From assembly GCA_036005185.1 (NCBI GenBank), contig DASYQS010000035.1, positions 32,300 through 96,299 of the forward strand: 64,000 nt of DNA, given 5' to 3'. This DNA is from VBAU01 sp036005185. Lineage in GTDB: Bacteria; Bacteroidota; Bacteroidia; Chitinophagales; Chitinophagaceae. The position numbers and the translations under genes were made by a program. This document shows, in pieces, positions 52,251 to 61,271 of the stretch (its first letter is position 1; every line of letters begins with the position of its first letter). A model generated the notes under the pieces. That model saw only the letters and a list, made by a program, of their open reading frames with translations. It did no database searches and was not told the origin of the DNA.

Positions 52251-53381
52251 TCATTTTATTAAACGACCCATTCCAAATTGATCGCCTGCCTTAACAGCTT
52301 TATTATTTGTGAAATCTATTTCAACCATTTTCTCGCTTGCCACATTGTTGTGAAACTCATCTTGAAGTTTGGTTACGATCTTACGGGTTTTAGTCTCAAT
52401 CACTTCACCACTTGAGGGATAGACATAATTTCCATCAATACTAAAACTGACCCACCCTGGCATATCCTGTACAGGGATTGTAGTGAGTTGTTGATATGGC
52501 TGCACAGCGCTAAAAACATGCACACGCATATTGTGCCCGTCGGCCAGCCATAATTCTTTTTCGTCGGGAGTAAGAGCTATCCCATGACTGGGATTCCCAT
52601 GTCTTCTCACCGGCCCCATATTCCATCCTTCTACTTCAACCCTTGCTAATTTCTTTCCGGTTTTCAAGTCACCTACTTCAAAGCCAAGCAGGCTGTCCAC
52701 TGTTGCATAGGTCAGGGTTTCTTTGCCATTGATCGTAAAGGGGCGAACAAAATTTCCAAAGGGGCCAATCTTATTTACTAGTTCATGTTTTTTTGCATCG
52801 GCCACATATAACCAGGGCGAGGCTATGTCATCTAAGTAAACATAGTTTCCGGTAGGGCCATAAATAGTATTATGCGCTCTTTTAAAAACTTCAATTTTTT
52901 TGATGATACCGCCGGTGCTGCAATCAACCACATTCCAAAATCCTTTTTCCAACGAAGGCAGATACATGGTTTTTCCGTCCGGTGAAATTGACATGCGATC
53001 ACAGCCACCTTCAAAAAATTTTTCCCAAACAATTTTTTCTGTTGTCAAATCTATACGTTGCAGTGATTCTAATGTGCTTATATAAATACTATTGAGAGGA
53101 ATGCTGACTGCAATGCCTTTCACATTTGAAGGAGTTTTATCGGGATGGAGGCCATTTGTGTGAATGCGCTTTACAAACTGATGATTTTTATCGATATCAA
53201 AAACAAGAATTCCATGACCTCCATATCCAAGATAATCGCGGATTCCTGGCACAGCTACATATAAATACCGTTTTGTATTAGGAGGAGCAGTTTGCGTATG
53301 CAATGATGGAATATGTGCAGAAATAAATAGAGTAAAGGAGGCTGAGAGAAGTAAGATCAAAACGCTGGTTTTTGACTTCAT
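52251..53381 (-). CDS. Exported beta-propeller (YncE/YVTN-like) protein
   Basis: A 376-residue protein with a signal peptide and repeating blades: 'RYLYVAVPGIRDYLGYGGHGILVFDI', 'RMSISPDGKTMYLPSLEKGFWNVVDC', 'HGIALTPDEKELWLADGHNMRVHVF' and 'VSFSIDGNYVYPSSGEVIETKT'. The pattern of short strand quartets with 'SPDGK.MY' is that of the 40-residue YVTN/YncE propeller or cytochrome d1-like families. No heme ligands are evident. It is a putative periplasmic or surface binding protein of unknown ligand. Confidence 0.85.
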   Translation of the reverse strand: MKSKTSVLILLLSASFTLFISAHIPSLHTQTAPPNTKRYLYVAVPGIRDYLGYGGHGILVFDIDKNHQFVKRIHTNGLHPDKTPSNVKGIAVSIPLNSIYISTLESLQRIDLTTEKIVWEKFFEGGCDRMSISPDGKTMYLPSLEKGFWNVVDCSTGGIIKKIEVFKRAHNTIYGPTGNYVYLDDIASPWLYVADAKKHELVNKIGPFGNFVRPFTINGKETLTYATVDSLLGFEVGDLKTGKKLARVEVEGWNMGPVRRHGNPSHGIALTPDEKELWLADGHNMRVHVFSAVQPYQQLTTIPVQDMPGWVSFSIDGNYVYPSSGEVIETKTRKIVTKLQDEFHNNVASEKMVEIDFTNNKAVKAGDQFGMGRLIK

Positions 53382-53539
53382 AAGTTGGTAAACTTTTAAA
53401 AATGAAATGCAGGCTGAGATTTCTGAAATAAAAGTATAGCAAAAAGGAGTATAATCAACTCACGATTATTCTGTAGAAGCTGGAATAGATTTGAAATAGA
53501 AAATCTGCATGTATATTGATTACAGCCGATGAAAAGACT

Positions 53540-53854
53540 TCAGTCTATTATTAAAACACTGTACAAATGAGAAGGATGGTAGCGAATATGTACAACGTCT
53601 CCTTTGCGCAGCATCTTTTCCCTCGTCAGCATAGTGTGCACCCAACGGCTTACAGTTTTTCCATTTATTCGAAGACGAGCTTGTACGCTGCACTGAACAT
53701 AATCAGCGAAAGGAGCACCTTGTTCTTTTACTTCCAAGATCGTAGTGCGCATGCCTATTCCTTTTTCGCTAAGAATGGCCTGCCATCTGAGTTGTTGCCG
53801 GGCTTTTCTCTTCCGGTATTCTTGCAATAATATGGTAAGCCATTTGTTTAACAT
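53540..53854 (-). CDS. Hypothetical small protein (104 aa)
   Basis: A basic 104-residue protein. The N-terminal helix (about 1-30) is rich in Arg, Lys and Gln. The C-terminal half is beta-strand-like ('MRTTILEVKEQGAPFADYVQCSVQARLRINGKTVSRWV') and ends 'GDVVHIRYHPSHLYSVLIID', which reads like an OB-fold or small beta-barrel strand order. I do not recognise a family. It stands alone, so no context hint is available. Confidence 0.6.
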   Translation of the reverse strand: MLNKWLTILLQEYRKRKARQQLRWQAILSEKGIGMRTTILEVKEQGAPFADYVQCSVQARLRINGKTVSRWVHTMLTREKMLRKGDVVHIRYHPSHLYSVLIID

Positions 53855-54181
53855 ATCCTAAAACTGGTAACAAATATTACATCCTCAAGATGCAGTAAAC
53901 AAGTCTAACTGTACCAAAGAGCATTTTAAATTAGCAAATGGTATAAAAGGGCAAATGAATCGTAACTAACCACGCCATTGTACTTAGGAGTTGGGCGCAA
54001 GAGTATTACTTATGAAGATCTAGAAAACCTAAATATAGACACACGGAAACAGAAATTAATTTCCCGCCTTGCTGTTCATTGGTTATCTTCCTTTATTCTA
54101 ATCTACCCACTTAATTCGTTTCCGATTTAATTCTTCCTTGAAAGCTCACCATTTTTCTTTTCACCAAAAAAATCATCATGT
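53855..54181. other. Intergenic stretch, no gene seen
   Basis: About 327 bp between divergent genes. I see no open frame with a plausible start, no repeat and no RNA motif. Confidence 0.4.
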
Positions 54182-54718
54182 ATGAAAAAAATTCTTTTAT
54201 GCTTCCTTTCAGGAATTGTTTTGTTCTCGTGCAACAACGCCAAAGTCGAATCTGCCACAGCCAGCACGGCAGATAGTACTGTAAAAAGTACAGTTGATCT
54301 CCCTTACACGGCCTCTTATTCCAGCAGCTGGTCAACCGATGTATCGGATGCCGATCTGAAAATGGTATTGATGAGCTATAAGGACTGGGAAAATGCAAAT
54401 ATGAACGGACTAGAAAATGCATTGGGCGATACCGTGTCGGTTGATTTTTCAGCCGGGGACCATGTGATAAAACCCAAAGCCGATATTCTCAAACTGTGGA
54501 GCACATACCGTGACAGCCTGAGCTCAGTTAAAATTGATATGCAAGGTTGGCAAAAAATGTACGCCACCGACAAAAAAGAAGCCTATATCGTGACCTGGTA
54601 TGATGAAACGGATACTTATAAAAACGGTAAGGTTGATTCAGCCAGTTATCATGATATAAACCAAGTAAAGAATGGAAAGATAACATGGTATTCACAATAT
54701 AAAAGACCAAAGAAATAA
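54182..54718 (+). CDS. Putative lipoprotein, SnoaL/NTF2-like
   Basis: A 178-residue lipoprotein (lipobox LFSCN, Cys near 17) with a Ser/Thr/Ala-rich spacer. The domain looks NTF2-like: 'LKMVLMSYKDWENANMNGLENALGDTVSVDFSAGD' is the helix and pit-lining strand, then 'IVTWYDETDTYKNGKVDSASYHDINQVKNGKITWYSQYKRP' the sheet. Such domains bind small ligands or act as structural scaffolds. The function is unknown. An intrinsic terminator follows. Confidence 0.75.
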   Translation: MKKILLCFLSGIVLFSCNNAKVESATASTADSTVKSTVDLPYTASYSSSWSTDVSDADLKMVLMSYKDWENANMNGLENALGDTVSVDFSAGDHVIKPKADILKLWSTYRDSLSSVKIDMQGWQKMYATDKKEAYIVTWYDETDTYKNGKVDSASYHDINQVKNGKITWYSQYKRPKK

Positions 54719-54743
54719 CACCACTACTTATTTCTGGTTTACT

Positions 54744-54769
54744 GGCCCCTGCTTAAAGGGGCCTTTTTA
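54744..54769 (+). terminator. Intrinsic terminator
   Basis: GGCCCCT / AGGGGCC (54744-54750 and 54757-54763), 6-nt loop, then TTTTT. It closes the NTF2-like lipoprotein gene. Confidence 0.88.
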
Positions 54770-54975
54770 TGAAGCCCTAGCCAAGGCTGATATTGTTTTT
54801 CAACTTCCGGTTATAGATATTTACAACCATTTATAAAAACAAACACAAAATCTCGGTTACAATATTAAATTTGTATTCTACTTCAACCGATTTCCTCCCG
54901 GCTTCAACTTTAAGCAAACAATTGAATTAGCATCAGCCAATTCAATTAATCATTAACCATCAGCAAACAATTACA

Positions 54976-55350
54976 ATGAAAAAACTTACTACCTTATTTT
55001 ATGCATTGACCAGCATGACTCTTATCTCTTGTGTGCACTATCATAACGGCAATATCAACATTAGCTATAATGAGTCTGGTCATTTTTATTCAATGAAGGC
55101 GCATTTCAATAAAAGCAAAACAAGGGACGTAGAAAAATATATGGATGACTGTATTGGAAAGAGAAGCAGCATGTCATTTGTAAATACAAGGATTGATGGT
55201 CAAATTGCCTTGGAGGATCACACAACGTTTTATATAAGAAAATATCCTGGGCTTATTGAAATAAAGCTTGATAAAAATGAAAATTCTGATGAAGCTTACC
55301 AAAGAATAAAATTAATGTGCGAAGGAATGAAGGAGGTAATAGTTAGATAG
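54976..55350 (+). CDS. Putative lipoprotein of unknown function
   Basis: A 124-residue protein with lipobox-like 'LISCV' (Cys near 19). A polar alpha/beta mature domain follows, containing 'TRDVEKYMDDCIGKRSSMSFVNTRIDGQIALED'. No family recognised. It is preceded by a 250-bp region without a gene and is probably transcribed alone. Confidence 0.65.
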   Translation: MKKLTTLFYALTSMTLISCVHYHNGNINISYNESGHFYSMKAHFNKSKTRDVEKYMDDCIGKRSSMSFVNTRIDGQIALEDHTTFYIRKYPGLIEIKLDKNENSDEAYQRIKLMCEGMKEVIVR

Positions 55351-55472
55351 AAGCGAAACAAACTTGTCGAACCATTTCAATTTTTTATTTACAAGTTACA
55401 TCATCGCTTACTAATTTAAGTACTGTTTATCGTGGACTATTAAAGCTGATCGATATAATCAAATTCAATCCG

Positions 55473-55503
55473 GGGCACGCCGACACATAAGTCGGCCACC
55501 CCT
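55473..55503 (-). other. GC-rich hairpin downstream of lipoprotein paralog 1
   Basis: GGGG/CCCC outer (55473-55476 and 55500-55503) and GCCGAC/GTCGGC inner (55480-55485 and 55492-55497) stems. There is no T run, so it is not a textbook terminator, but it lies just past the stop of the minus-strand gene at 55525. Confidence 0.5.
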
Positions 55504-55524
55504 AGTTGAATATCTATTGTAACA

Positions 55525-55947
55525 TTACTGAAAGGCATAGTCAATTACCTTATATACATTCCCTGCTTTGCTGGTGTCTGTAAACCAGGAATTACCTACG
55601 TTTTGAATTTCGTAGCGAAAGCCGGCTGCAAGATCCGAATTATCTCCAGTCACTGTTTTCTCAAATATTAGTTTATGCGCTGCGTCAGGAATGTCTTTTA
55701 TTTTCATAGAAACTAAAGGGGAGTCAAGAAGCGTCCTGTTTGCATTCCTGATAAATAATGAGAAGGTGATCATTGAATTATTGTCTGAAAAATCATGGTT
55801 GGTATAAAGCTGGTAGCGGATCCTTCGTTCGCTAACTGGGGTTGGGTCTGGATAAGTGGTATTTACGCGTGAATAATCCTTTTTGCATGATACTGCAACA
55901 GTGACTACGAGTAGCCCTACAAAAATGTGAGAAATAAACTTTTTCAT
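55525..55947 (-). CDS. Putative lipoprotein, paralog 1
   Basis: A 140-residue lipoprotein (lipobox 'VAVSCKKDY', Cys near 21). The mature part holds 'RYQLYTNHDFSDNNSMITFSLFIRNANRTLLDS', 'MKIKDIPDAAHKLIFEKTVTG' and 'LAAGFRYEIQNVGNSWFTDTSKAGNVYKVIDYAFQ', which look like beta-sandwich strands. It is clearly related over its whole length to the gene at 58904, so the two are paralogs flanking the FAD oxidase and DinB genes. Function unknown. Confidence 0.75.
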   Translation of the reverse strand: MKKFISHIFVGLLVVTVAVSCKKDYSRVNTTYPDPTPVSERRIRYQLYTNHDFSDNNSMITFSLFIRNANRTLLDSPLVSMKIKDIPDAAHKLIFEKTVTGDNSDLAAGFRYEIQNVGNSWFTDTSKAGNVYKVIDYAFQ

Positions 55948-56529
55948 GGCTATTTTTTTATGGTTTAATGGTTAATGGTCTTAGCAAAATTGCTTTTCAA
56001 AAATTTTATGTTTTAATCTTCATTAAAAATGAAGGCGCGAAGGTATTGTGATATTTGATTCGTAATAATCACAACTTATCGTATGGCAGCTTAAACAAAA
56101 TTTTCGGGGCACCTGATTTCCCTAGCGGTCATGAGCTAAAAAAAAAATCAAAAATCGTTGCACAAGACATCTTGAGAACTTAGTTGTACGTGAGTCGATT
56201 TAAGTATCGATTTTAATTTTACTTTACAACACTTGTTCACATAAACGTGTCGTCACTAGTAGTAAATACATCATTGCTCAAAACCATTGCAAAATTCAAA
56301 CAAACAAAAAAGCAGTTCGTCAGTAAATAGCTGCCTTTTGTCGTTTTTACTTTCGCCGTTCGCAAATCGCCTTTATGAACCGTAATTTAAAGTCTCACCT
56401 TTAACCCCGCTTAGCATTTTACGGCGGTAGCAACTATTCATCTACTTCGCCGATGCTCGCACGATTGATTTTGTCTTGAAAACAGATTCAGCTATTACAT
56501 TAACTTTTGTAAAAATTAAATACTAATAA
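55948..56529. other. Intergenic stretch with two heptamers
   Basis: About 580 bp. TTAATGG is repeated at 55965 and 55972 near the lipoprotein start. An AT-rich stretch around 55985-56035 resembles the region upstream of the paralog at 59340-59370 in part. No coding frame, RNA or mobile element is visible. Confidence 0.45.
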
Positions 56530-57981
56530 ATGGATACAATTATTAAAACACTTGATGGAAAAAACACCAAAATTTCTACTGAAGTTATTGATGCATTTAA
56601 ATCAAGGCTCACAGGTAGCTTGCTGCAGACAGGCGATGCTGAGTATGATGAAGCCCGCAAGATCTGGAATGCAATGATCGACCGGAAGCCCACACTCATA
56701 GCGAGATGTATGGGAACTGCCGATGTTGTAAGCAGTGTAAAATTTGCCCGCGAGCATAATCTCTTGGTATGCGTTCGGGGCGGAGGGCATAACATTGCTG
56801 GAATGGCTTTAGCTGATGGCGCATTATTAATTGACCTCTCACCTATGAAATGGGTTTGGGTAAATCCACAAACACGCACGGCATTTGTTGCGCCAGGTGC
56901 TACTCTTCACCACGTAGATCATGAAACACAAGCCTATGGCTTAGCTACATCGTTGGGAATAAATTCAACTACCGGTGTTGCGGGTCTTACTTTAGGAGGC
57001 GGTTTTGGCTGGCTTAGCAGAAGATATGGACTTACCGTTGATAATTTACTGTCAGCTGAAGTAGTTACTGCAGAGGGAAAGGTAATTCAAGCTAATGAAA
57101 GAGAAAACGCCGATCTGTTTTGGGCTATACGTGGAGGCTCAGGAAATTTTGGTATCATCACTTCATTTCAGTTTCAACTTCATCCTGTAGGCCCGCAAGT
57201 GCTTGCAGGACTGATCGTACATCCACTCAAAGATGCTGCAGAGGTTTTGAAACATTACAGAAGCTTTGCTCCCTCAGCTCCTGATAAGGCAACGTGTTGG
57301 GTGATTTTAAGAAAAGCTCCGCCTCTTCCTTTTCTGCCGCAAGATGTTCACGGCAAAGAGGTAGTGGTGATCGCCGTTATGTATGCGGGAGATATGGGCG
57401 AGGGTGAAAAAGTATTGGAACCACTTCGTGGCTTTGGTAATCCTATCGCAGATGTTGTAGCACCTGTCCCATTTGCCGCATGGCAGCAAGCATTTGATCC
57501 TTTGCTTACTGCCGGAGCACGCAATTACTGGAAGTCGCACAACTTCACCAAGCTCTCTGATGAATTATTAGACACGCTGTTGGAATATACAGGCAAGCTG
57601 CCATCTTCATTTAGTGAAATCATTCTTGCCCAACTCGGAGGAGCTGCAAACCGTGTGGCTGCAAATGCTACAGCCTATCCGCACAGAAATGTAAATTTTG
57701 TGATGAATGTTCATACACGGTGGGAGGATAGTGCTATGGATGCGTCGTGCATTGATTGGGCTCGAGAATTCTTTGATAAAACAGCTCCTTATGCCGACGG
57801 TGGCGTATATGTAAATTTTATTAGCGAAGGAGAAAACAGGGTGGATGCAGCTTTTGGGACAAACTATGAGCGGCTGGCAAAAATTAAGCACAGCTACGAT
57901 CCTCACAATTTCTTCCGCATCAATCAAAATATAAAGCCGGATCAAGATATTGCAGTGTTACAACAAAGTGTTACAGCTTAA
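56530..57981 (+). CDS. FAD-linked oxidase (berberine-bridge/PCMH type)
   Basis: A 483-residue flavoprotein. The PCMH FAD-binding domain contains 'LLVCVRGGGHNIAGMALADGALLIDLS' with His87, the usual site of 8-alpha-histidyl FAD, and 'APGATLHHVDHETQAYGLATSLGINSTTGVAGLTLGGGFGWLSRRYGLT'. The second covalent link in bicovalent members needs a Cys in this stretch. None is there, so only one bond is expected. The BBE C-terminal segment 'YDPHNFFRINQNIKP' is present. It oxidises an alcohol, sugar or similar substrate with oxygen; the substrate is unknown. No signal peptide. Confidence 0.9.
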   Translation: MDTIIKTLDGKNTKISTEVIDAFKSRLTGSLLQTGDAEYDEARKIWNAMIDRKPTLIARCMGTADVVSSVKFAREHNLLVCVRGGGHNIAGMALADGALLIDLSPMKWVWVNPQTRTAFVAPGATLHHVDHETQAYGLATSLGINSTTGVAGLTLGGGFGWLSRRYGLTVDNLLSAEVVTAEGKVIQANERENADLFWAIRGGSGNFGIITSFQFQLHPVGPQVLAGLIVHPLKDAAEVLKHYRSFAPSAPDKATCWVILRKAPPLPFLPQDVHGKEVVVIAVMYAGDMGEGEKVLEPLRGFGNPIADVVAPVPFAAWQQAFDPLLTAGARNYWKSHNFTKLSDELLDTLLEYTGKLPSSFSEIILAQLGGAANRVAANATAYPHRNVNFVMNVHTRWEDSAMDASCIDWAREFFDKTAPYADGGVYVNFISEGENRVDAAFGTNYERLAKIKHSYDPHNFFRINQNIKPDQDIAVLQQSVTA

Positions 57982-58009
57982 ATAAAAACACAAGTTGTGC
58001 TGCTATAGT

Positions 58010-58084
58010 GTTCAAGCGGGGTCTTTAATATCGGCTCGCGGTTTTTACCGCCAAGCTTCGTGTGTTGGAAGACCTCGCGTGAAC
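58010..58084 (+). repeat. Structured inverted repeat before the DinB gene
   Basis: A 16-bp imperfect inverted repeat (58010-58025 with 58069-58084; 14 of 16 pair) encloses a perfect GCGGT/ACCGC hairpin (58038-58042 and 58047-58051). It lies 58 nt upstream of the DinB start. It is not followed by a T run, so a leader RNA structure or small mobile-element remnant is possible. Confidence 0.6.
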
Positions 58085-58141
58085 AACTTGTTTTATTTCT
58101 ATCTTCGATTGTTTTCTCACTTTTTGAATTTAAATACCGTA

Positions 58142-58678
58142 ATGGATTTATTGAGGAAAATAGAAAAGCCAAAACAAGGAGAATATCCGGCATATGCGAT
58201 CATGTATATAAAACTGGTACCCGACGACGGGTTATTATTGAAACATCTGAAAGACGGATTTGAAGATGTTAAAAAATTCATTCTTTCCTTACCTGAAGAA
58301 AAGCTGTTGTATAGGTACGCAAGCAACAAATGGACGATAAAGGAAATATTGGTTCATATCATTGATGATGAACGCATTTATGCATACCGTGCCTTATGCT
58401 TTGCAAGAAATGAAAAGACGGCGCTCCCGGGTTTTGAACAAGATGATTATGTAACTTTTTCAAATGCGAATGATAGAACCATTGAAAACATATTGAACGA
58501 ATATGAGGCAGTTCGATATGCAACGATTGCTTTATACCAAGGTCTTGATGATGCAGCTTTGCTAAGAGAAGGTATGGCCAATAACAATAAAGCAACTGTG
58601 CGTGCATTAGGATATCATATTGCAGGGCATGAATTGCATCATATGAATATTATCGAAGAAAAATATCTTGGCAAATAG
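58142..58678 (+). CDS. DinB-family protein
   Basis: A 178-residue four-helix protein of the DinB/YfiT superfamily. Helix 2 has 'NKWTIKEILVHIIDDERIYAYRAL' with metal-site His, and the last helix 'GYHIAGHELHHMNII' supplies two more His ligands. Members are metal-dependent thiol S-transferases or damage-inducible proteins. The frame runs on upstream for 49 codons through the inverted repeat, so I use the ATG at 58142. It follows the FAD oxidase in the same direction. Confidence 0.88.
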   Translation: MDLLRKIEKPKQGEYPAYAIMYIKLVPDDGLLLKHLKDGFEDVKKFILSLPEEKLLYRYASNKWTIKEILVHIIDDERIYAYRALCFARNEKTALPGFEQDDYVTFSNANDRTIENILNEYEAVRYATIALYQGLDDAALLREGMANNNKATVRALGYHIAGHELHHMNIIEEKYLGK

Positions 58679-58810
58679 AACTTTTTGCCTCGTTGCTTGC
58701 AAGCTGAGCTTATGAAGATATGAGGCTGATCAAGAATTTTGATCAATTAGTATTTTTATGTTATTACAACCATTCTGGAATAGGCCAGATGAAAATGTGG
58801 GGTAAAATAA

Positions 58811-58864
58811 TTAAAAACCCCGGGGCCTATCTGGACATAAAGGTTGGACTATAAAGACCCCGGG
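58811..58864 (-). terminator. Terminator after lipoprotein paralog 2
   Basis: On the minus strand CCCGGGG and CCCCGGG (58858-58864 and 58819-58825) pair around a 32-nt loop and are followed by GTTTTTAATT. Confidence 0.6.
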
Positions 58865-58903
58865 CGGACATAAAATCATTGCTCAAGTTTATGTCCTTGA
58901 CTG

Positions 58904-59299
58904 TTATTGGAAAGCAAAATCAATTATTTTCAATGGGTTCCCTGCTTTACTGGTATCTATATACCAAGAAATACCCACATCTTGAATTTCATAGCGAAAA
59001 CCGGCTGCAAGGTCAACATTATCATTTCCGGTAACTGTTTTTTCAAATATCAGTTTATTCGCTGCATCAGGTATATCTTTTATTTGCATTGGAGCCAAAG
59101 TGGAATCAAAAATGGTCCTGTTTGCCGTCCTGATAAACACTGAAAAATTAATGAGGGACGTATTGTCTGAAAAATCCTGGTTGGTATAAAGCTGGAAGCG
59201 AAATTTTCTTCCGCTGGAAGATGGATAATCTTTTTTGCATGACGCCATAATTGTAACAATTGCTAGTGCAGCAAGGATGCGGATAGAAAATTTGTTCAT
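58904..59299 (-). CDS. Putative lipoprotein, paralog 2
   Basis: A 131-residue lipoprotein starting MNKFSIRILAALAIVTIMASCKKDY (lipobox Cys near 21). It shares long identical blocks with the gene at 55525: 'IKDIPDAA', 'KLIFEKTVTG' and 'DLAAGFRYEIQ'. An upstream in-frame ATG at 59359 falls inside a perfect 15-bp inverted repeat, so it is unlikely to be the start. Function unknown; the sister pair suggests a small expanding family. Confidence 0.75.
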   Translation of the reverse strand: MNKFSIRILAALAIVTIMASCKKDYPSSSGRKFRFQLYTNQDFSDNTSLINFSVFIRTANRTIFDSTLAPMQIKDIPDAANKLIFEKTVTGNDNVDLAAGFRYEIQDVGISWYIDTSKAGNPLKIIDFAFQ

Positions 59300-59604
59300 G
59301 ATTTTAGTTTTATGCGTCAGTATCGGAAAATGATTTTGAAAAGTTGCTTTCAAAATCATTTTTGTTCAATTTAATTAATAGTTAAGATGCAAATTATTAC
59401 GGCATTAAATGGCAGTATTTACCATGTGGTGGCTTGCGAAGAGTTTTCAGGGCATATAATTTCACCAATGGTAACCGGATAAGACACTCACTGTCTCAAC
59501 AGTTCTGGGCTATGAAGACACTGGGCATGCAGAAATAGGTTCATTTGCTTCTCTATCATTACTGCTGAAGGGTAAGGCCTGCACGTTGACTTTACAATAA
59601 AAAA
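59300..59604. other. Intergenic stretch with operator-like palindrome
   Basis: About 305 bp. It contains a perfect 15-bp inverted repeat (59327-59341 with 59348-59362, 6-nt centre) 28 nt upstream of the paralog 2 start. The rest shows no gene. Confidence 0.5.
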
Positions 59605-61131
59605 CTACGAATCTGCCCAAGCAATAGAAGCTTTTATCGCTCGTTGCCATCCTTTGAGTAAATCAATTGCTTTTGTTGCTTCCATTTGAGGAGAAAAAAT
59701 TTTATCAATTTGCCATTGTTGTTGTATGTCCTTAATGTTTTTCCAATAACCAACCGCAAGACCTGCGAGGTAAGCAGCACCCAATGCAGTTGTTTCTGTG
59801 ATCTTTGGCCTCACCACTTTGCAGTTAAGAATATCAGATTGAAATTGCATAAGTGCGTTGTTTACTGTAGCGCCTCCATCCACACGCAGCTCTGTAATGC
59901 TAATGCCGGCATCGGCTTCCATGGCTTTTAACACATCATAAGTTTGATAAGCGATGCTTTCTAATGCTGCCCTTGCGACATGTGTATTGTTGCTGCCTCG
60001 TGTAAGGCCGAATAGAGTGCCTCGCGCATGCTGGTTCCAATGCGGAGCGCCCAAACCTGCGAAAGCGGGAACTAAGTAAACGCCATCTGAATCAGGCGCA
60101 TCAGCAGACAAGTCTTCCACCTCCTTTGAGGTGCGAATGATTTTTAATCCATCGCGAAGCCACTGCACTACAGCTCCGGCAATGAATACAGATCCTTCCA
60201 GTGCATATTCTATTTCATTTTCTATTTTCCAAGCGATAGTAGTAAGCAAATTATTTTTTGAAGCAATGGCTTTTGTACCTGTATTCATTAGCATAAAACA
60301 ACCCGTGCCATAAGTATTTTTAACCATGCCAGGTTGCGTGCACATTTGCCCAAACAGTGCCGCCTGCTGATCGCCGGCGATGCCGGCTATCGGCAGATGT
60401 GAGTCAGGAATGATATTACCTGTTACTCCATAAATTTTGCTCGAGGGCTTTACTTCAGGGAGAAGTGATCTTGGAATAGTAAAAATATTCAACAACTCAT
60501 CGTCCCATTCACCAGTATGAATATTTAGCAACATGGTTCGTGAAGCATTGGAAACATCTGTGACATGAATTTTTCCACCTGATAATTTCCATACAAGCCA
60601 TGAATCGACAGTACCAAACGCCAGCTCACCATTTTCCGCTTTTTGCCTCGCTCCCTTAATATTATCCAATATCCATTTTAATTTGCTTGCAGAGAAATAG
60701 GCATCGATTACCAACCCCGTTTTTTGTTTGATTATATCTTGTAGTGACACAAAATTTTGATTCTCTACGGAAATATTTTTTTTCTTCAATTCATCGCAAA
60801 ATGCAGCAGTCCTTCTATCCTGCCACACGATGGCATTGCAAATTGCTCGGCCTGTGTTACGTTCCCAAACTACAGTCGTTTCTCGCTGATTCGTAATGCC
60901 GATGCCGGCAATTTGTTTCATCGTGATCTTGGCTTTAGCCACTGCTTCAGCCATGGTGCCAAATTGTGTGCTCCAGATCTCTTCAGCATCATGTTCTACC
61001 CAGCCGGGTTGAGGAAAAATTTGTCTGAATTCTTTTTGCACAACGCTGAGAACATTACCCTGTTTGTCAAACACCATGCTCCGGCTGCTGGTAGTACCCT
61101 GATCAAGCGCAAGAATGTAATGAGATGACAT
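59605..61131 (-). CDS. glpK: Glycerol kinase
   Basis: A 508-residue FGGY kinase that makes sn-glycerol-3-phosphate. 'YILALDQGTTSSRSMVFDKQG' is the N-terminal ATPase phosphate-1 motif. 'EIWSTQFGTMAEAVA', 'NQRETTVVWERNTGRAI', 'GDQQAALFGQMCTQPGMVKNTYGTGCFML' and 'VDGGATVNNALMQFQSD' are the glycerol-kinase signatures. The length is standard. No glpF or glpD is adjacent. gpsA is elsewhere in the window. Confidence 0.97.
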   Translation of the reverse strand: MSSHYILALDQGTTSSRSMVFDKQGNVLSVVQKEFRQIFPQPGWVEHDAEEIWSTQFGTMAEAVAKAKITMKQIAGIGITNQRETTVVWERNTGRAICNAIVWQDRRTAAFCDELKKKNISVENQNFVSLQDIIKQKTGLVIDAYFSASKLKWILDNIKGARQKAENGELAFGTVDSWLVWKLSGGKIHVTDVSNASRTMLLNIHTGEWDDELLNIFTIPRSLLPEVKPSSKIYGVTGNIIPDSHLPIAGIAGDQQAALFGQMCTQPGMVKNTYGTGCFMLMNTGTKAIASKNNLLTTIAWKIENEIEYALEGSVFIAGAVVQWLRDGLKIIRTSKEVEDLSADAPDSDGVYLVPAFAGLGAPHWNQHARGTLFGLTRGSNNTHVARAALESIAYQTYDVLKAMEADAGISITELRVDGGATVNNALMQFQSDILNCKVVRPKITETTALGAAYLAGLAVGYWKNIKDIQQQWQIDKIFSPQMEATKAIDLLKGWQRAIKASIAWADS

Positions 61132-61271
61132 AAATCGTTTCGCGTTTGAAGTTTGAGGTCTAAGATTACGAAGGCAGGAAGGTAAAAAATTATTCTCATG
61201 GATTCATCATAAAACGAATGATGAACAAGAACCCATACCTGGTAGCAGGCAGGCATAAGCGATAAATAGAA

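Noticed and set aside
55473..55503. Hairpin as intrinsic terminator for lipoprotein paralog 1
   Set aside because: No T run on the minus strand after the stem, so I list it only as a hairpin.
57995..58141. N-terminal extension of the DinB gene
   Set aside because: It would translate the structured inverted repeat and has no conserved character; the ATG at 58142 gives a normal DinB length.
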